A stretch of 64,000 bases of DNA from Streptomyces ambofaciens ATCC 23877 (GCF_001267885.1 NZ_CP012382.1:1475001-1539000), one strand, 5' to 3'; shown: positions 33,842-43,282, counted from the first letter of the stretch. Translations and numbers: made by a program. The notes: generated by a model from the sequence alone, not told the origin.

Positions 33842-35260
33842 TCACACGGCGGGGGCGTCCGGGCCGAAGCGGCTGCGTACGGCCGTCTGGACCTCGTCCT
33901 CCTCGGCCGGATCGGCGGCCAGCCTGCGCAGCCGTTCGACGACCCGGTTGTCGCCGGTCTCGGCGTGGCGGGCGGCGAGTTCGCGGGTGGTCTCCTCGCA
34001 GTCCCACAGGCACTCGATGGCGAACCCGGCGGCGAAGGACGGGTCGGTGGCGGCCAGCGCGCGGGCGGCCCGGCCCCGCAGGTGGGAGGAGGCGGTCTCA
34101 CGGTAGATGTGACGCAGGACGGGTGCGGCGCAGGCGATGCCGAGCCGTCCGGTGCCGTCGACGAGGGTCCACAGCGTCTGAGCGTCGGGTCCCTCGCCGC
34201 GCACCGCCTCCCGCAGGGCGGCGAGGACCAGGTCGCGGTCCCGCGCACCGCCCCGGCAGGCGAGGACGCGCCCGGCGGCGGCGCCCAGCGCGTCGGGCCG
34301 GTGCACCCAGCGGCGCGCCGTGCCGACGGCGGCGAGGCTGCGCATCCGCTCGAAGGCGGCGACGGCGGCCTCCACGACCGGGGCCGAGCCGGTGGCCACG
34401 GCACCCTCGATCAGGTCGAGGGCGTCCGAGTCGTTGCCGTCGGCGAGATAGCGCAGGGCGGTGCAGCGGGCTCCCTCGTCGCCGGACCGCGCGGCCTCGA
34501 CGATCTCGGGCCGGTCCTCGGGGCCGGCGACCGCCGTGAGGCACCGGGCGGCCGGCACGTGGAGCGCGGCGCCGCGCTCGACGCCCTGGTCGGCCCACTC
34601 GAACACGGCGCGCACACTCCAGCCCGGACGCGGTCCGGTGGGGCTCATCTGACGCTGCCAGCGGTCGAAACACCCCGTCTCCTGGGCGGCCCGCACCCGC
34701 GAGGCGATCGACTCGCGGGGATCGTCGGCCCAAAGACGCCAGGGGCGGGGCTCGAAGGCGTCGCGTACGGCGACGGCCAGTTCGGCGTCGCCCTCGGGAT
34801 CGCGCGGGAAGCGCGCCAGGACGGGCGCGGCGAGGGCGCGCAGACCGGCGTCGTCGTCGCGCAGGGCCAGCTCGTCCAGGGCCCACGCCCAGTTGACGCC
34901 GTGGGCGGCGTACCTGCGCAGCAGCTCGAGCGCGTCGAGTCTGCCGTAGGACGCGAGGTGGCCGAGGACCGCGAGGGCCAGCCCGGTGCGCGACTCGTCG
35001 GAGTCGAGGACGTCCTCGGGGTCGAAGAGGTGGGCCTCGATCGCGTCCAGCTCGCCGTTGAGATCGAGGTAGAGCCGGGCGTAGTAGAGGGAGCGGTTCT
35101 CGACCTGCCAGTCGTGGCGGGGGTCGTGGAGCACACAGTGGTTCAGTGCCGCGAGCGCCTCGGCCCGCGGAGCGGTGAGCGCGTGCAGCGTGCCGTCGCC
35201 GCGACCCCGCTGAAGCAGGCCGAGCAGCGTACCGCTGGGCGCTATGACCGGATCGAACAT
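33842..35260 (-). CDS. HEAT-repeat-like protein of unknown function
   Basis: The 472-residue soluble helical protein is built of Ala/Leu/Arg-rich antiparallel helix pairs, for example DDAGLRALAAPVLARFPRDP and CAAPVLRHIYRETASSHLRG, the pattern of HEAT/Armadillo solenoids. No catalytic motif was found. The ATG at 35260 has GAGG upstream; an in-frame GTG at 35275 is also possible. It probably acts as a binding scaffold. Genes of this kind lie near the smeA region in other Streptomyces as far as I recall, but no function is known to me. Confidence 0.72.
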   Translation of the reverse strand: MFDPVIAPSGTLLGLLQRGRGDGTLHALTAPRAEALAALNHCVLHDPRHDWQVENRSLYYARLYLDLNGELDAIEAHLFDPEDVLDSDESRTGLALAVLGHLASYGRLDALELLRRYAAHGVNWAWALDELALRDDDAGLRALAAPVLARFPRDPEGDAELAVAVRDAFEPRPWRLWADDPRESIASRVRAAQETGCFDRWQRQMSPTGPRPGWSVRAVFEWADQGVERGAALHVPAARCLTAVAGPEDRPEIVEAARSGDEGARCTALRYLADGNDSDALDLIEGAVATGSAPVVEAAVAAFERMRSLAAVGTARRWVHRPDALGAAAGRVLACRGGARDRDLVLAALREAVRGEGPDAQTLWTLVDGTGRLGIACAAPVLRHIYRETASSHLRGRAARALAATDPSFAAGFAIECLWDCEETTRELAARHAETGDNRVVERLRRLAADPAEEDEVQTAVRSRFGPDAPAV

Positions 35261-35594
35261 GGGAAACAGCCTCACATCAAGCGTCGACGCAACCGGGGAC
35301 CACGCGTTACCTGGCCGTGCGCCAACACGTCGGAGCGCCCACCGTCTCTTGCTTGCTGAAGACCATGTTCCTCTGCCTCTCGTCGATGGCCCGTGCGGGC
35401 CGTGTCACGGCCCACGCGGTGCGGCAACACCTGCCCGGCCATCGCGTCCGTGAACCACGTCGTCATGATGACCCGGCGGTCACATCTGCCGCGACCGAAA
35501 TTTCGGCGGCCCTGTACCGCCTCCCCCGTTGTTCGTGTTTTCCCTGGTCGGATTGGGTGGAGCCGATCCGGAGCGGTACCGGCCCGGCGCCCGG
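35261..35594. other. 334-bp gap upstream of the HEAT-like gene
   Basis: No credible gene. The palindrome CCGAAATTTCGG (35494-35505), flanked by GC-rich arms, lies about 90 bp beyond the ankyrin gene's stop and could be a terminator or operator. The promoter of the HEAT-like gene should lie here. Confidence 0.5.
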
Positions 35595-35987
35595 TCACTC
35601 GACGCCGAACAGCTCCAGCAGCTCCGTGCGGGCGAACATCCGCGCCGTGTCGACGGCCGACGGGGTACCCGCGGCCGGGTCCGCGCCGGCCTCCAGAAGC
35701 GCCCTGGTCACTTCCGTCTCGCCCTTGAAGGCGGCCCCGGCGAGCGGCGTCTGTCCGCGGTCGTTGACGCGGTCGGCCTCGGCGCCGCGCGCCAGCAGCG
35801 CACGCACCGCGTCGGCGTGGCCGTGGTAGGCGGCGAGCATGACGAGGGAGTCCCCGCGGTCGTTGGTGAGGTTGGCCGGCACACCGGCGTCGACGTACGC
35901 CACCAGTTCCTCGGTCCGCCCCTGCCGGGCCAGATCGAAGATCTTGGTCGCCAGCTCCACGACCTCGGGGTCGGGGGCTTCGCTCAT
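35595..35987 (-). CDS. Ankyrin-repeat protein
   Basis: The 130-residue protein contains about three ankyrin repeats: RGDSLVMLAAYHGHADAVRA, then RGQTPLAGAAFKGETEVTRA and a partial third. Each ends in a LLARGA- or LLEAGA-like turn. A short N-terminal helix (EVVELATKIFDLARQGRTEE) caps the stack. There is no export signal. The ATG at 35987 follows GAGAGGTGG. The protein is a protein-binding module with unknown partner, divergent from smeA. Confidence 0.85.
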   Translation of the reverse strand: MSEAPDPEVVELATKIFDLARQGRTEELVAYVDAGVPANLTNDRGDSLVMLAAYHGHADAVRALLARGAEADRVNDRGQTPLAGAAFKGETEVTRALLEAGADPAAGTPSAVDTARMFARTELLELFGVE

Positions 35988-36204
35988 CGGCCGGACCACC
36001 TCTCACTACGAACGCTTCACGACGTGAACGTTGGGGACTGCGCGTGCGTACGGCCGCGAGCGGCGCGGCCGTACGAGTGAATCGCCAGGGTAGCGGCTCG
36101 CGCCGCGCCTCAGCCGACGTGCCCGAGGTAAAGATCAGCACGGACCCGGCAGGGCGCAACCGCCCTGCTCAACCGGCCGAGAGGAGCACTACGCCACCCG
36201 GGGC

Positions 36205-36219
36205 AAATTCGCCGAATTT
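36205..36219. promoter_or_regulatory. Perfect inverted repeat upstream of smeA
   Basis: AAATTCGCCGAATTT is a perfect 7-1-7 palindrome in an AT-rich patch (36200-36245) that stands out in this genome. It lies about 90 bp before the smeA start, in the 320-bp gap after the ankyrin gene. It is a candidate operator for developmental control. The rest of the gap (35988-36307) holds no gene. Confidence 0.55.
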
Positions 36220-36307
36220 CCCCCATTTGCACCTTTAATCGTATGGATACATGCTGTGATCCTGGAAGTACTCATGGTGACTGTCCCCGCGAACCAGGAG
36301 AACTCAC

Positions 36308-36502
36308 ATGATCCTCTCGATCTCAGGCGTGGTCCTGCTCGGCATCGTCGTCTTCATCTTCTTCCGCAAGGACGGCCTCAAGGCCTCGCACGCGCTCGTC
36401 GCGGTCCTCTTCGGGTTCTATCTCGCGAGCACCGCCATCGCCCCGAGCATCAAGGCGGGCGGCGAGAGCCTGGCGGGCCTCCTCGGCGGAATCAAGTTCT
36501 GA
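36308..36502 (+). CDS. smeA: Small sporulation membrane protein SmeA
   Basis: This 64-residue protein has two hydrophobic segments (about residues 2-20 and 28-46) and a short Gly-rich end. It matches the small membrane protein encoded directly before the SpoIIIE/FtsK-like sffA in S. coelicolor, which localises to sporulation septa and helps to place SffA. GGAGAA lies upstream of the ATG. sffA begins 52 bp after its stop. Identification is by size, topology and gene order. Confidence 0.87.
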   Translation: MILSISGVVLLGIVVFIFFRKDGLKASHALVAVLFGFYLASTAIAPSIKAGGESLAGLLGGIKF

Positions 36503-36554
36503 CGGCCCGCACCACCGCCCGACATCCGCACGTACGCACCTCCAGGAGGCAGCA

Positions 36555-38474
36555 GTGGCCCGGCGGCCCCTCCCCCGCATTCTGAGCAACGGCGGCGCAC
36601 AGCTCGCCCGGAGCCGGGAGCTGGCCCGGACGGCGGCCGACAGCGCCACCGACGTCCTCCAGCCACTGATCACGATCGCCCGCGGTCTGCGCCGCCTGGC
36701 CGCGGCCGCGCGGCGCAGATGGTCCGAGACCCCCAAGGACCGGCGCGGCGCGCTGCTGTTCCTGGCGGCCTCGGTGGTCCTGGTCGTGGCACTCGTGCCG
36801 TACGGTCCGCTGCTCGCCGCCATCAGCCTGATGGCGGCAGCCGCCTGGCAGGGCCGGGACCGCACGCCGTCGGAGCCGGAAGGCCCCGACGACTCCCAGA
36901 CCAAGCGCCTGCAGTCCCTCTACGAGGCCCTGGTCCCCTACTTCTCCCTCGCCGAGGACCCCGACCCCCTCTACGCCCACGGTGGCGACTGGGAGAAGGC
37001 CTTCCCGGCGTACGAGTTCGACGACGACGGCCGTTTCGCCCATCTGGTGATCCGCTACCCGGCGTACTTCACCGACGGGGAGGCCGAGTCCCGGGCCCGC
37101 ATCGAGCACCTGCTCGCCGCCAAGGCCGGCCGGGGGCGCGAGTACCACTTCGCGTGGGACGAGGAGGCCAACCACCTCTGCGTCGACGTACTCACCGCGC
37201 TGCCCACCGACATCGCCGCCCAGCGGTTCGTGACGGCGCCCGGCGAGACCGTCCTCGGCTTCACCGACCCGACCCGGGTACAGCGCACGCTCCCGCTCAC
37301 CCACGGCGAGGAGCGACGGGACGTACCGCCGGTCGTCTGGCGCACCGGCATCCGTTCGACCGAACCCCACCTGCTCGTTCTGGGGCAGCCCGGAACAGGC
37401 ACCTCCACCCTGCTCCGCTCGGTCGCGCTGCAGGCGGTGCACCACGGCGACCTGCTGATCGTCGACGGCGGCGGCACCGGCGAGTACGCCTGCCTGGTCG
37501 GCCGGGACGGCGTGCTCGCCGTCGAGTGCGGCCTCACCGGGGCGCTGACCAGCCTCGAGTGGGCCGCGGCCGAGACGGAACGGCGACTGATCGCCGTCAA
37601 CCGGGCTCGCCAGGAGGGCCGACCGGCGCCCGACGACACCCGGCGCCCCCTGTGGATCTTCCTCGACCGGCCGAGCGCCTTCGCGCACCTCGCCTCCACG
37701 GACGGCCGCAGGGACCCGCAGTCCCTGCTCCAGGTCCCGCTGCGGCACGGCCGCGCCGCGAACGTGACGGTGGTCGTCGCCGACCAGCTGGACGCCCTGT
37801 CCGACCTCGGCGACGCCGTACGGCAGCACACACGCGCGCGGGTCGTCCTCGGCCCGGCCACGGCCGAGGAGCTCGCGACCGTGCTGGGCGCGCCCCCGCA
37901 CACCACTCCCGTCCCACAGGTTCCGCCCGGTCGCGGCTACGCCCGCCTGGGCACCGGTCCGGTGCACCGCCTCCAGGTCCCGGCCACCCCCGACCCCTAC
38001 GACGACGCGACCAGCGACGCGCACCGGCAGGCCGTCCTCGACCTGCTCCCGCCGCGCACGACCCCCGCGGACGGCGAACAGGCTCCGGTGCCCGCGGAGG
38101 CTCCGGTGGGGACCGCCACCACGGAGCAGGGCGACACGGCCGGGAAGCGCGACCCCGCCGGGGAGACCGCCACCGCCGACAAGGCCGTCCGCACCGTCAA
38201 GACCGTGGTCACCGACAAGACCGTGGCCGCCGACAGGACCGTGGCCGCCGACGGGAGCGCCGCCACCGGCCCGAGGGAACCGGGCACCCCGGCGGAGCCC
38301 GCGTCCGAGCCGGAGGAGCCCGGCGACCCTGGGAAGCCCGTGGCGGACGTCCAGCCGGCACCGGTCGTACTGGAAGCTGCGGCCGTGGCGCAGGCCCCCT
38401 CGGAGGCGGCGACCGTCGGTCCGGTTCGCACGGAGAAGGTCCCGGCCGAAGCGGTCGCGGCGGAGACCTCCTGA
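36555..38474 (+). CDS. sffA: SpoIIIE/FtsK-like septal protein SffA
   Basis: The 639-residue protein has two transmembrane segments (about residues 65-80 and 83-98) followed by an FtsK-like ATPase domain. The Walker A position reads GQPGTGTST (residues 277-285), with Thr283 where lysine is expected. A Walker B-like strand is GDLLIVDG. The last 170 residues are a disordered, Ala/Thr/Pro-rich tail with repeated TVAAD units. GTG 36555 is preceded by AGGAGG. In S. coelicolor SffA acts with SmeA in late sporulation septation and chromosome handling. The protein is far smaller than true FtsK and lacks a gamma domain. Confidence 0.87.
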   Translation: MARRPLPRILSNGGAQLARSRELARTAADSATDVLQPLITIARGLRRLAAAARRRWSETPKDRRGALLFLAASVVLVVALVPYGPLLAAISLMAAAAWQGRDRTPSEPEGPDDSQTKRLQSLYEALVPYFSLAEDPDPLYAHGGDWEKAFPAYEFDDDGRFAHLVIRYPAYFTDGEAESRARIEHLLAAKAGRGREYHFAWDEEANHLCVDVLTALPTDIAAQRFVTAPGETVLGFTDPTRVQRTLPLTHGEERRDVPPVVWRTGIRSTEPHLLVLGQPGTGTSTLLRSVALQAVHHGDLLIVDGGGTGEYACLVGRDGVLAVECGLTGALTSLEWAAAETERRLIAVNRARQEGRPAPDDTRRPLWIFLDRPSAFAHLASTDGRRDPQSLLQVPLRHGRAANVTVVVADQLDALSDLGDAVRQHTRARVVLGPATAEELATVLGAPPHTTPVPQVPPGRGYARLGTGPVHRLQVPATPDPYDDATSDAHRQAVLDLLPPRTTPADGEQAPVPAEAPVGTATTEQGDTAGKRDPAGETATADKAVRTVKTVVTDKTVAADRTVAADGSAATGPREPGTPAEPASEPEEPGDPGKPVADVQPAPVVLEAAAVAQAPSEAATVGPVRTEKVPAEAVAAETS

Positions 38475-38631
38475 CCCACGCGCCGCACCGGAGACACCCG
38501 GCGACCCGTCACCGACCGGCACCGCGGACGCCTTGACCGCCGCGCCGGATGCCCTCCGGCGCGGCACGCCGGTGCGGTCCCGCCGCACCGGTCGGCGCCC
38601 CGGCCCCGCCGCCGGGGCCCCGGTGTCCCCG

Positions 38632-40134
38632 CTACGCCACGAACGTCCGCGGCGCCTCGCCACCGCCGCCGACGCCGCCGTTCTCCACCAGCCGGGCCGC
38701 CGCGGCCAGACGGGCCGCGGCCTCCTCGGCCACCGCGCCGCCGACGGTGAACGGCAGCCGGACATAGCCCTCGAAGGCCCCGTCGACCCCGAACCGCGGC
38801 CCCGAGGGGACCCGGACCCCCACCCGCTCCCCCGCCTCGGCGAGCCGGGAGCCCGAGAGGCCCCCGGTGCGCACCCACAGGGTGAGCCCACCGCGCGGCA
38901 CCTCGAACTCCCAGTCGGGCAGCTCCCGACGCACCGCGTCCACCAGCTCGTCCCGGTTCTGCCGGGCCTGTGCGCGGCGCACCGCCACGGCCTGCTCCCA
39001 GCCCCCGGTGCTGAACAGCCAGTTCACCGCCAGCTGCTCCAGTACGGGCGTGCCCAGGTCCGCGTACGCGCGCGCGGCGACCAGGCTGCGGATCACGTCG
39101 GGCGCGGCGCGCACCCAGCCGATGCGCATCCCGGCCCAGAACGCCTTGCTGGCGGAGCCGACGGTGACGACCGTGGAACCGGCCGGGTCGAAGGCGCACA
39201 CCGGGCGCGGCATCTCGACCTCGTCGTCGAGCCACAGTTCGCTCATCGTCTCATCGGCCACGAGCACCGTCCCCGCCGAGCGGGCCGCGTCCACCAGACG
39301 CCGCCGCTGGTCGTCGTCGGCGAGCGCGCCGGTGGGGTTGTGGAAGTCGGCGACCACGTACGCGATGCGGGGGGCGGCGTCGCGCAGCACCTGGCGCCAG
39401 CGGTCCACGTCCCAGCCAGTGAGCCCCTCGGCCATCGCGACGGGGACGAGCCGGGCCCCTGCCTCACGCATCAGCTGGAGGATGTTGGCGTACGACGGCG
39501 ACTCCACGGCGATGCGCTCGCCGCGCCCCCCGAACAGGTGACAGATGGCGTCGATCGCGCCCATCGCCCCCGTGGTCACCATGATCTGCTCGGGCATGGT
39601 CGGGATGCCACGCGCGCTGTAGCGCTCGGCGATCATCGAGCGCAGCGCGGGCAGTCCCGCCGGATAGTCGCCGTGGGTGTGCGCGTAAGGGGGGAGCTCC
39701 TCCAGAGCGCCCTGCACCGCCCGGGTCAGCCAGGGTTCGGGCGCGGGCAGCGCCGCGCAGCCGAGGTCGATCACCGAACCGAGGGCCTCCGGGGGCAGGG
39801 GTTCCAGCCCGCGCGCGGGCAAGGGATTGCCGGCCGGTACCGCGGTCCAGCTCCCCGCGCCGCGCCGGGACTCCAGGAAGCCCTCGGCACGCAGGGCCTC
39901 GTACGCGGCGGCGACGGTGGTGCGGCTGACGGTCAGGGCGAGGGCCAGCTCGCGTTCGGCGGGCAGCCGGGCGGCGACGGGGACCCGCCCTTCGAGCACG
40001 AGCAGCCGGATGCCGTCGGCGAGCGCGCGGTAGGCGGGCGGGCGGCGGGTGCCGGGCCCGGCCGGGCGGTCCTGCTGGGAGCCGAGCAGCCGGGCCAGCT
40101 GGCCCGCCCCCACGGCAGAAGTCCACTGCGCCAT
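38632..40134 (-). CDS. MocR-type regulator (GntR winged helix fused to class I aminotransferase fold)
   Basis: The 500-residue protein has an N-terminal GntR DNA-binding domain (LPAERELALALTVSRTTVAA) and a C-terminal PLP aminotransferase-like domain. The PLP lysine lies in GSASKAFWAGMRIGW, preceded by VVADFHNPTG and LVADETMSEL. ATG 40134 is chosen from similarity to MocR N-termini. It is divergent from a DUF161 (YczE) membrane gene, a known pairing of one MocR subgroup. The ligand may be an amino compound or PLP itself. In S. coelicolor a similar gene sits beside sffA. Confidence 0.9.
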   Translation of the reverse strand: MAQWTSAVGAGQLARLLGSQQDRPAGPGTRRPPAYRALADGIRLLVLEGRVPVAARLPAERELALALTVSRTTVAAAYEALRAEGFLESRRGAGSWTAVPAGNPLPARGLEPLPPEALGSVIDLGCAALPAPEPWLTRAVQGALEELPPYAHTHGDYPAGLPALRSMIAERYSARGIPTMPEQIMVTTGAMGAIDAICHLFGGRGERIAVESPSYANILQLMREAGARLVPVAMAEGLTGWDVDRWRQVLRDAAPRIAYVVADFHNPTGALADDDQRRRLVDAARSAGTVLVADETMSELWLDDEVEMPRPVCAFDPAGSTVVTVGSASKAFWAGMRIGWVRAAPDVIRSLVAARAYADLGTPVLEQLAVNWLFSTGGWEQAVAVRRAQARQNRDELVDAVRRELPDWEFEVPRGGLTLWVRTGGLSGSRLAEAGERVGVRVPSGPRFGVDGAFEGYVRLPFTVGGAVAEEAAARLAAAARLVENGGVGGGGEAPRTFVA

Positions 40135-40193
40135 GGAAATCAGTCCACCTTCCCCGAATTGGCCCTGGTTGGCTCTCCTTCTCAAGCCACAGG
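40135..40193. promoter_or_regulatory. Divergent promoter/operator of the MocR and DUF161 genes
   Basis: Only 59 bp separate the two start codons. Direct repeats TTGGCCCT (40159-40166) and TTGGCTCT (40169-40176) are spaced one helical turn apart, and TGGCT/AGCCA forms a short inverted repeat across 40170-40189. MocR regulators such as GabR and PdxR bind direct repeats, so this is a likely site. Confidence 0.6.
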
Positions 40194-40898
40194 GTGTCAT
40201 GGAGCAGGCCACCACGACCACACAGGGGGCACGTCTTGTCCAGGCGATCCGGGCCGCGGCACCTCACGCGGCGACTGACACAGCTCTACGGCGGTCTCGT
40301 CCTGTACGGCGCGAGTTCGGCGCTGCTGGTCGCGTCCGGGCTCGGTCTGGAGCCGTGGAACGTGCTGCACCAAGGTCTCGCCGAGCGCACGGGCCTGTCG
40401 ATGGGCCTGGTGCTGACCGTCGTCGGCGCGGCGGTGCTGCTGCTGTGGATCCCGCTGCGTCAGCGGCCGGGCCTCGGCACGGTCTCCAACGTGCTGGTGA
40501 TCGGCGCCGCCATGGACGCGACGCTGGCCGTCGTGCCCGACGCCCACGGCTGGACGGCGCGGATCGCCATGATGGTGGCGGGGATCGTCCTGAACGGCGC
40601 GGCGACCGGCCTGTACATCGCCGCGCGGTTCGGTCCGGGCCCGCGGGACGGCCTGATGACCGGGCTGAACCGGCGCACGGGCCTCTCGGTGCGGCTGGTG
40701 CGGACCGCCGTCGAGATCACCGTCGTGGCGACGGGCTTCGCCCTCGGCGGCACGGTCGGTGTCGGCACCCTGCTGTACGCCGTGACGATCGGCCCACTCG
40801 CCCAGGCGTTCCTGCGCCTGTTCGCCGTCCCGCCGGCGTCCGGCGGCAGCACGGTGGTTGCCGCCGCTCCACCCCGCCGCGCGATACTGCGTCGGTGA
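40194..40898 (+). CDS. DUF161/YczE-family membrane protein
   Basis: The 234-residue protein has about five transmembrane helices. Family features include GLGLEPWNVLHQGLAERTGL and, in the second half, FGPGPRDGLMTGLNRRTGL, an internal duplication typical of YczE/YitT-type proteins. It is presumably an exporter or importer controlled by the adjacent MocR protein. The start is GTG; the precise N-terminus is uncertain because the first 20 residues are Arg/His-rich. Its stop overlaps the GTG of the next gene (40895-40898). Confidence 0.82.
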   Translation: MSWSRPPRPHRGHVLSRRSGPRHLTRRLTQLYGGLVLYGASSALLVASGLGLEPWNVLHQGLAERTGLSMGLVLTVVGAAVLLLWIPLRQRPGLGTVSNVLVIGAAMDATLAVVPDAHGWTARIAMMVAGIVLNGAATGLYIAARFGPGPRDGLMTGLNRRTGLSVRLVRTAVEITVVATGFALGGTVGVGTLLYAVTIGPLAQAFLRLFAVPPASGGSTVVAAAPPRRAILRR

Positions 40899-41671
40899 CC
40901 ACCCCGATACGCCACCCCCGCCACCCCTATCTGGACCATCCCGGTCCGATCGCCTTCGCCCACCGCGGCGGAGCGGCGGACGGCCTGGAGAACACCCTCC
41001 GGCAGTTCCGGCGCGCGGTCGAGGCGGGCTACCGGTACATCGAGACCGACGTCCACGCCACCCGGGACGGGAAGCTCGTCGCCTTCCACGACGCGACCCT
41101 GGACCGGATGACGGACGGGGCGGGGCGGATCGCCGACCTCACGTGGGAGAGGGTGCGCCGCGCGCGGGTGGCGGGCGAGGAGCCGGTGCCGCTCTTCGAG
41201 GAGCTGCTGGAGACCTTCCCCGCGGTGCGCTGGAACATCGACGTCAAGGCGGAGTCGGCGCTGCTGCCGTTGCTGGACCTGATCGAGCGGACGGCCAGCT
41301 GGGACCGGATCTGCGTCGGCTCCTTCTCCGAGGCGCGCGTGGTCCGCGCCCAGCGCCTGGCCGGCCCGCGCCTGGCCACCTCGTACGGCACCAGGGGCGT
41401 CCTCAACCTGCGACTGCGTTCGTGGGGCGTCCCGGCCGCGCTGCGCCGTTCGGCGGTGGCCGCGCAGGTGCCCGAGACCCAGTCGGGCATCCAGGTGGTC
41501 GACCACCGCTTCGTGCGCGCCGCCCACGCGCGCGGCCTCCAGGTGCACGTGTGGACGGTGAACGATCCGGGTCGGATGCACCGGCTCCTGGACCTGGGAG
41601 TGGATGGCATCATGACCGATCACATCGACACACTGCGCAAGGTCATGGAGGACCGCGGCGTCTGGGTCTGA
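40895..41671 (+). CDS. Glycerophosphodiester phosphodiesterase
   Basis: The 258-residue GDPD enzyme cleaves glycerophosphodiesters to glycerol 3-phosphate and an alcohol. Catalytic and metal motifs are AHRGGAADGLENT (His) and ETDVHATRDGKLVAFHD (Glu, Asp and a second His). The barrel ends with VHVWTVNDPGRMHRLLDLGV and GIMTDHID. No signal peptide is present, so it acts in the cytoplasm. Translation is coupled to the DUF161 gene through GTGA. Confidence 0.92.
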   Translation: MTTPIRHPRHPYLDHPGPIAFAHRGGAADGLENTLRQFRRAVEAGYRYIETDVHATRDGKLVAFHDATLDRMTDGAGRIADLTWERVRRARVAGEEPVPLFEELLETFPAVRWNIDVKAESALLPLLDLIERTASWDRICVGSFSEARVVRAQRLAGPRLATSYGTRGVLNLRLRSWGVPAALRRSAVAAQVPETQSGIQVVDHRFVRAAHARGLQVHVWTVNDPGRMHRLLDLGVDGIMTDHIDTLRKVMEDRGVWV

Positions 41672-41745
41672 GACGGTCCGGGACCGTCCGGGACCCGCGG
41701 CCGGGTCCCGCGACGTCGCGTGTTCACGGGGAAGCGAGGGCACGG

Positions 41746-43092
41746 GTGGGTACCGACACCCTGCGGACGGACGCGGCCGACGACGCCGACGGCCGACGGC
41801 GCGAGCAGCGCGGCTGGTACGTCTACGACTGGGCGTGCTCGGTCTACTCGACGAGCGTGCTCACCGTGTTCCTGGGCCCCTATCTGACGTCGGTCGCCGA
41901 GTCGGCGGCGGGCGCGGACGGCCATGTCCACCCGTTGGGCATACCCGTGCGCGCCGGCTCCTTCTTCGCGTACTCGGTCTCGCTGTCGGTGATCGTCGCG
42001 GTGCTGGTGATGCCCCTGGTGGGCGCCGCGGCCGACCGCTCCGGCCGCAAGAAGCCGCTGCTGGCCGCCGCCGCGTACACCGGCGCGGGGGCGACGACCG
42101 CCATGTTCTTCCTCGACGGCGACCGCTACCTGCTGGGCGGACTGCTCCTGATCGTCGCCAATGCCGCGCAGTCCGTGGCGATGATGCTCTACAACGCGTA
42201 CCTGCCCCAGATCGCCGGCCCCGAGGAACGCGACGCGGTCTCCTCCCGCGGCTGGGCCTTCGGCTACGCGGCCGGGGCGCTGGTCCTGATCGCGAACCTG
42301 ATCCTCTACACCGCCCACGACTCCTTCGGGCTGAGCGAGAGCGCGGCGGTCCGCGTCTGCCTGGCGTCGGCCGGACTGTGGTGGGGCGCCTTCGCGCTGA
42401 TCCCGCTGCGGCGGCTGCGGGACCGCCGCGTCCCCGCGCGCGAGGCGGCACTGCCGGGCTTCCGCCGGCTCGCGGCGACCGTCCGCGACATGCGCCGCCG
42501 TCCGCTGACCCTGGCCTTCCTGCTGGCGTACCTCGTCTACAACGACGGCATCCAGACGGTGATCTCCCAGGCCTCGGTCTACGGCTCCGAGGAACTGGGC
42601 CTCGGGCAGTCCACCCTCATCGTGGCCGTGCTGCTGGTACAGCTGCTGGCGGTGGCGGGCGCGCTGGCGCTCGGCCGGCTGGCCCGCTCGTACGGGGCGA
42701 AGCGCACGATCCTCGGGTCGCTGGTCGCCTGGACGGTGACCCTCGCGGCTGGGTACTTCCTGCCGGCCGGGGAACCGGTGTGGTTCTTCGTGCTGGCCGC
42801 CGGGATCGGGCTCGTCCTCGGCGGCAGCCAGGCGCTGTCCCGCTCCCTCTTCTCCCACCTCGTGCCGCCCGGCAAGGAGGCCGAGTACTTCTCGGCGTAC
42901 GAGTTGAGCGACCGCGGGATGAGCTGGCTGGGGCCCCTGCTGTTCGGCCTCACCTACCAGCTCACCGGGAGCTACCGGGACGCGATCATCTCCCTGGTGG
43001 CGTTCTTCGTCATCGGTTTCGTGCTGCTCGCGCGGGTCCCGGTGCGGCGGGCCATCGACGACGCGGGCAACCCCGTACCGGCGAGGATTTAG
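41746..43092 (+). CDS. MFS transporter of the UMF1/Atg22-like family
   Basis: The 448-residue membrane protein has about 12 helices. It begins with RRREQRGWYVYDWACSVYST, the hallmark W-x-x-YDWA segment of UMF1/Atg22-like carriers. Later motifs are LVGAAADRSGRKKPLLAAAA and GGSQALSRSLFSHLVPPGKE. Relatives export amino acids or other small molecules, but the substrate is unknown. The start is GTG 41746, with GAGGG upstream. It lies 74 bp after the GDPD gene and may be in the same unit. Confidence 0.86.
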   Translation: MGTDTLRTDAADDADGRRREQRGWYVYDWACSVYSTSVLTVFLGPYLTSVAESAAGADGHVHPLGIPVRAGSFFAYSVSLSVIVAVLVMPLVGAAADRSGRKKPLLAAAAYTGAGATTAMFFLDGDRYLLGGLLLIVANAAQSVAMMLYNAYLPQIAGPEERDAVSSRGWAFGYAAGALVLIANLILYTAHDSFGLSESAAVRVCLASAGLWWGAFALIPLRRLRDRRVPAREAALPGFRRLAATVRDMRRRPLTLAFLLAYLVYNDGIQTVISQASVYGSEELGLGQSTLIVAVLLVQLLAVAGALALGRLARSYGAKRTILGSLVAWTVTLAAGYFLPAGEPVWFFVLAAGIGLVLGGSQALSRSLFSHLVPPGKEAEYFSAYELSDRGMSWLGPLLFGLTYQLTGSYRDAIISLVAFFVIGFVLLARVPVRRAIDDAGNPVPARI

Positions 43093-43282
43093 CACTCGGC
43101 GCGAAAGCGCTGTAGTGTACGCGTTTGGCCTGCCAGGCGTACCGTTACTGCGCGTCAATGGTGCCGAAACGCTATGTCACAACTGCTAGCAGAGGTGACA
43201 AACCGGGCGTCGGCGGGTACTGCACTGGTTGCAAGGCTGCGACTGCGACGGCGACGCAGACGCCCGGAACGGGAGTCGGGAC

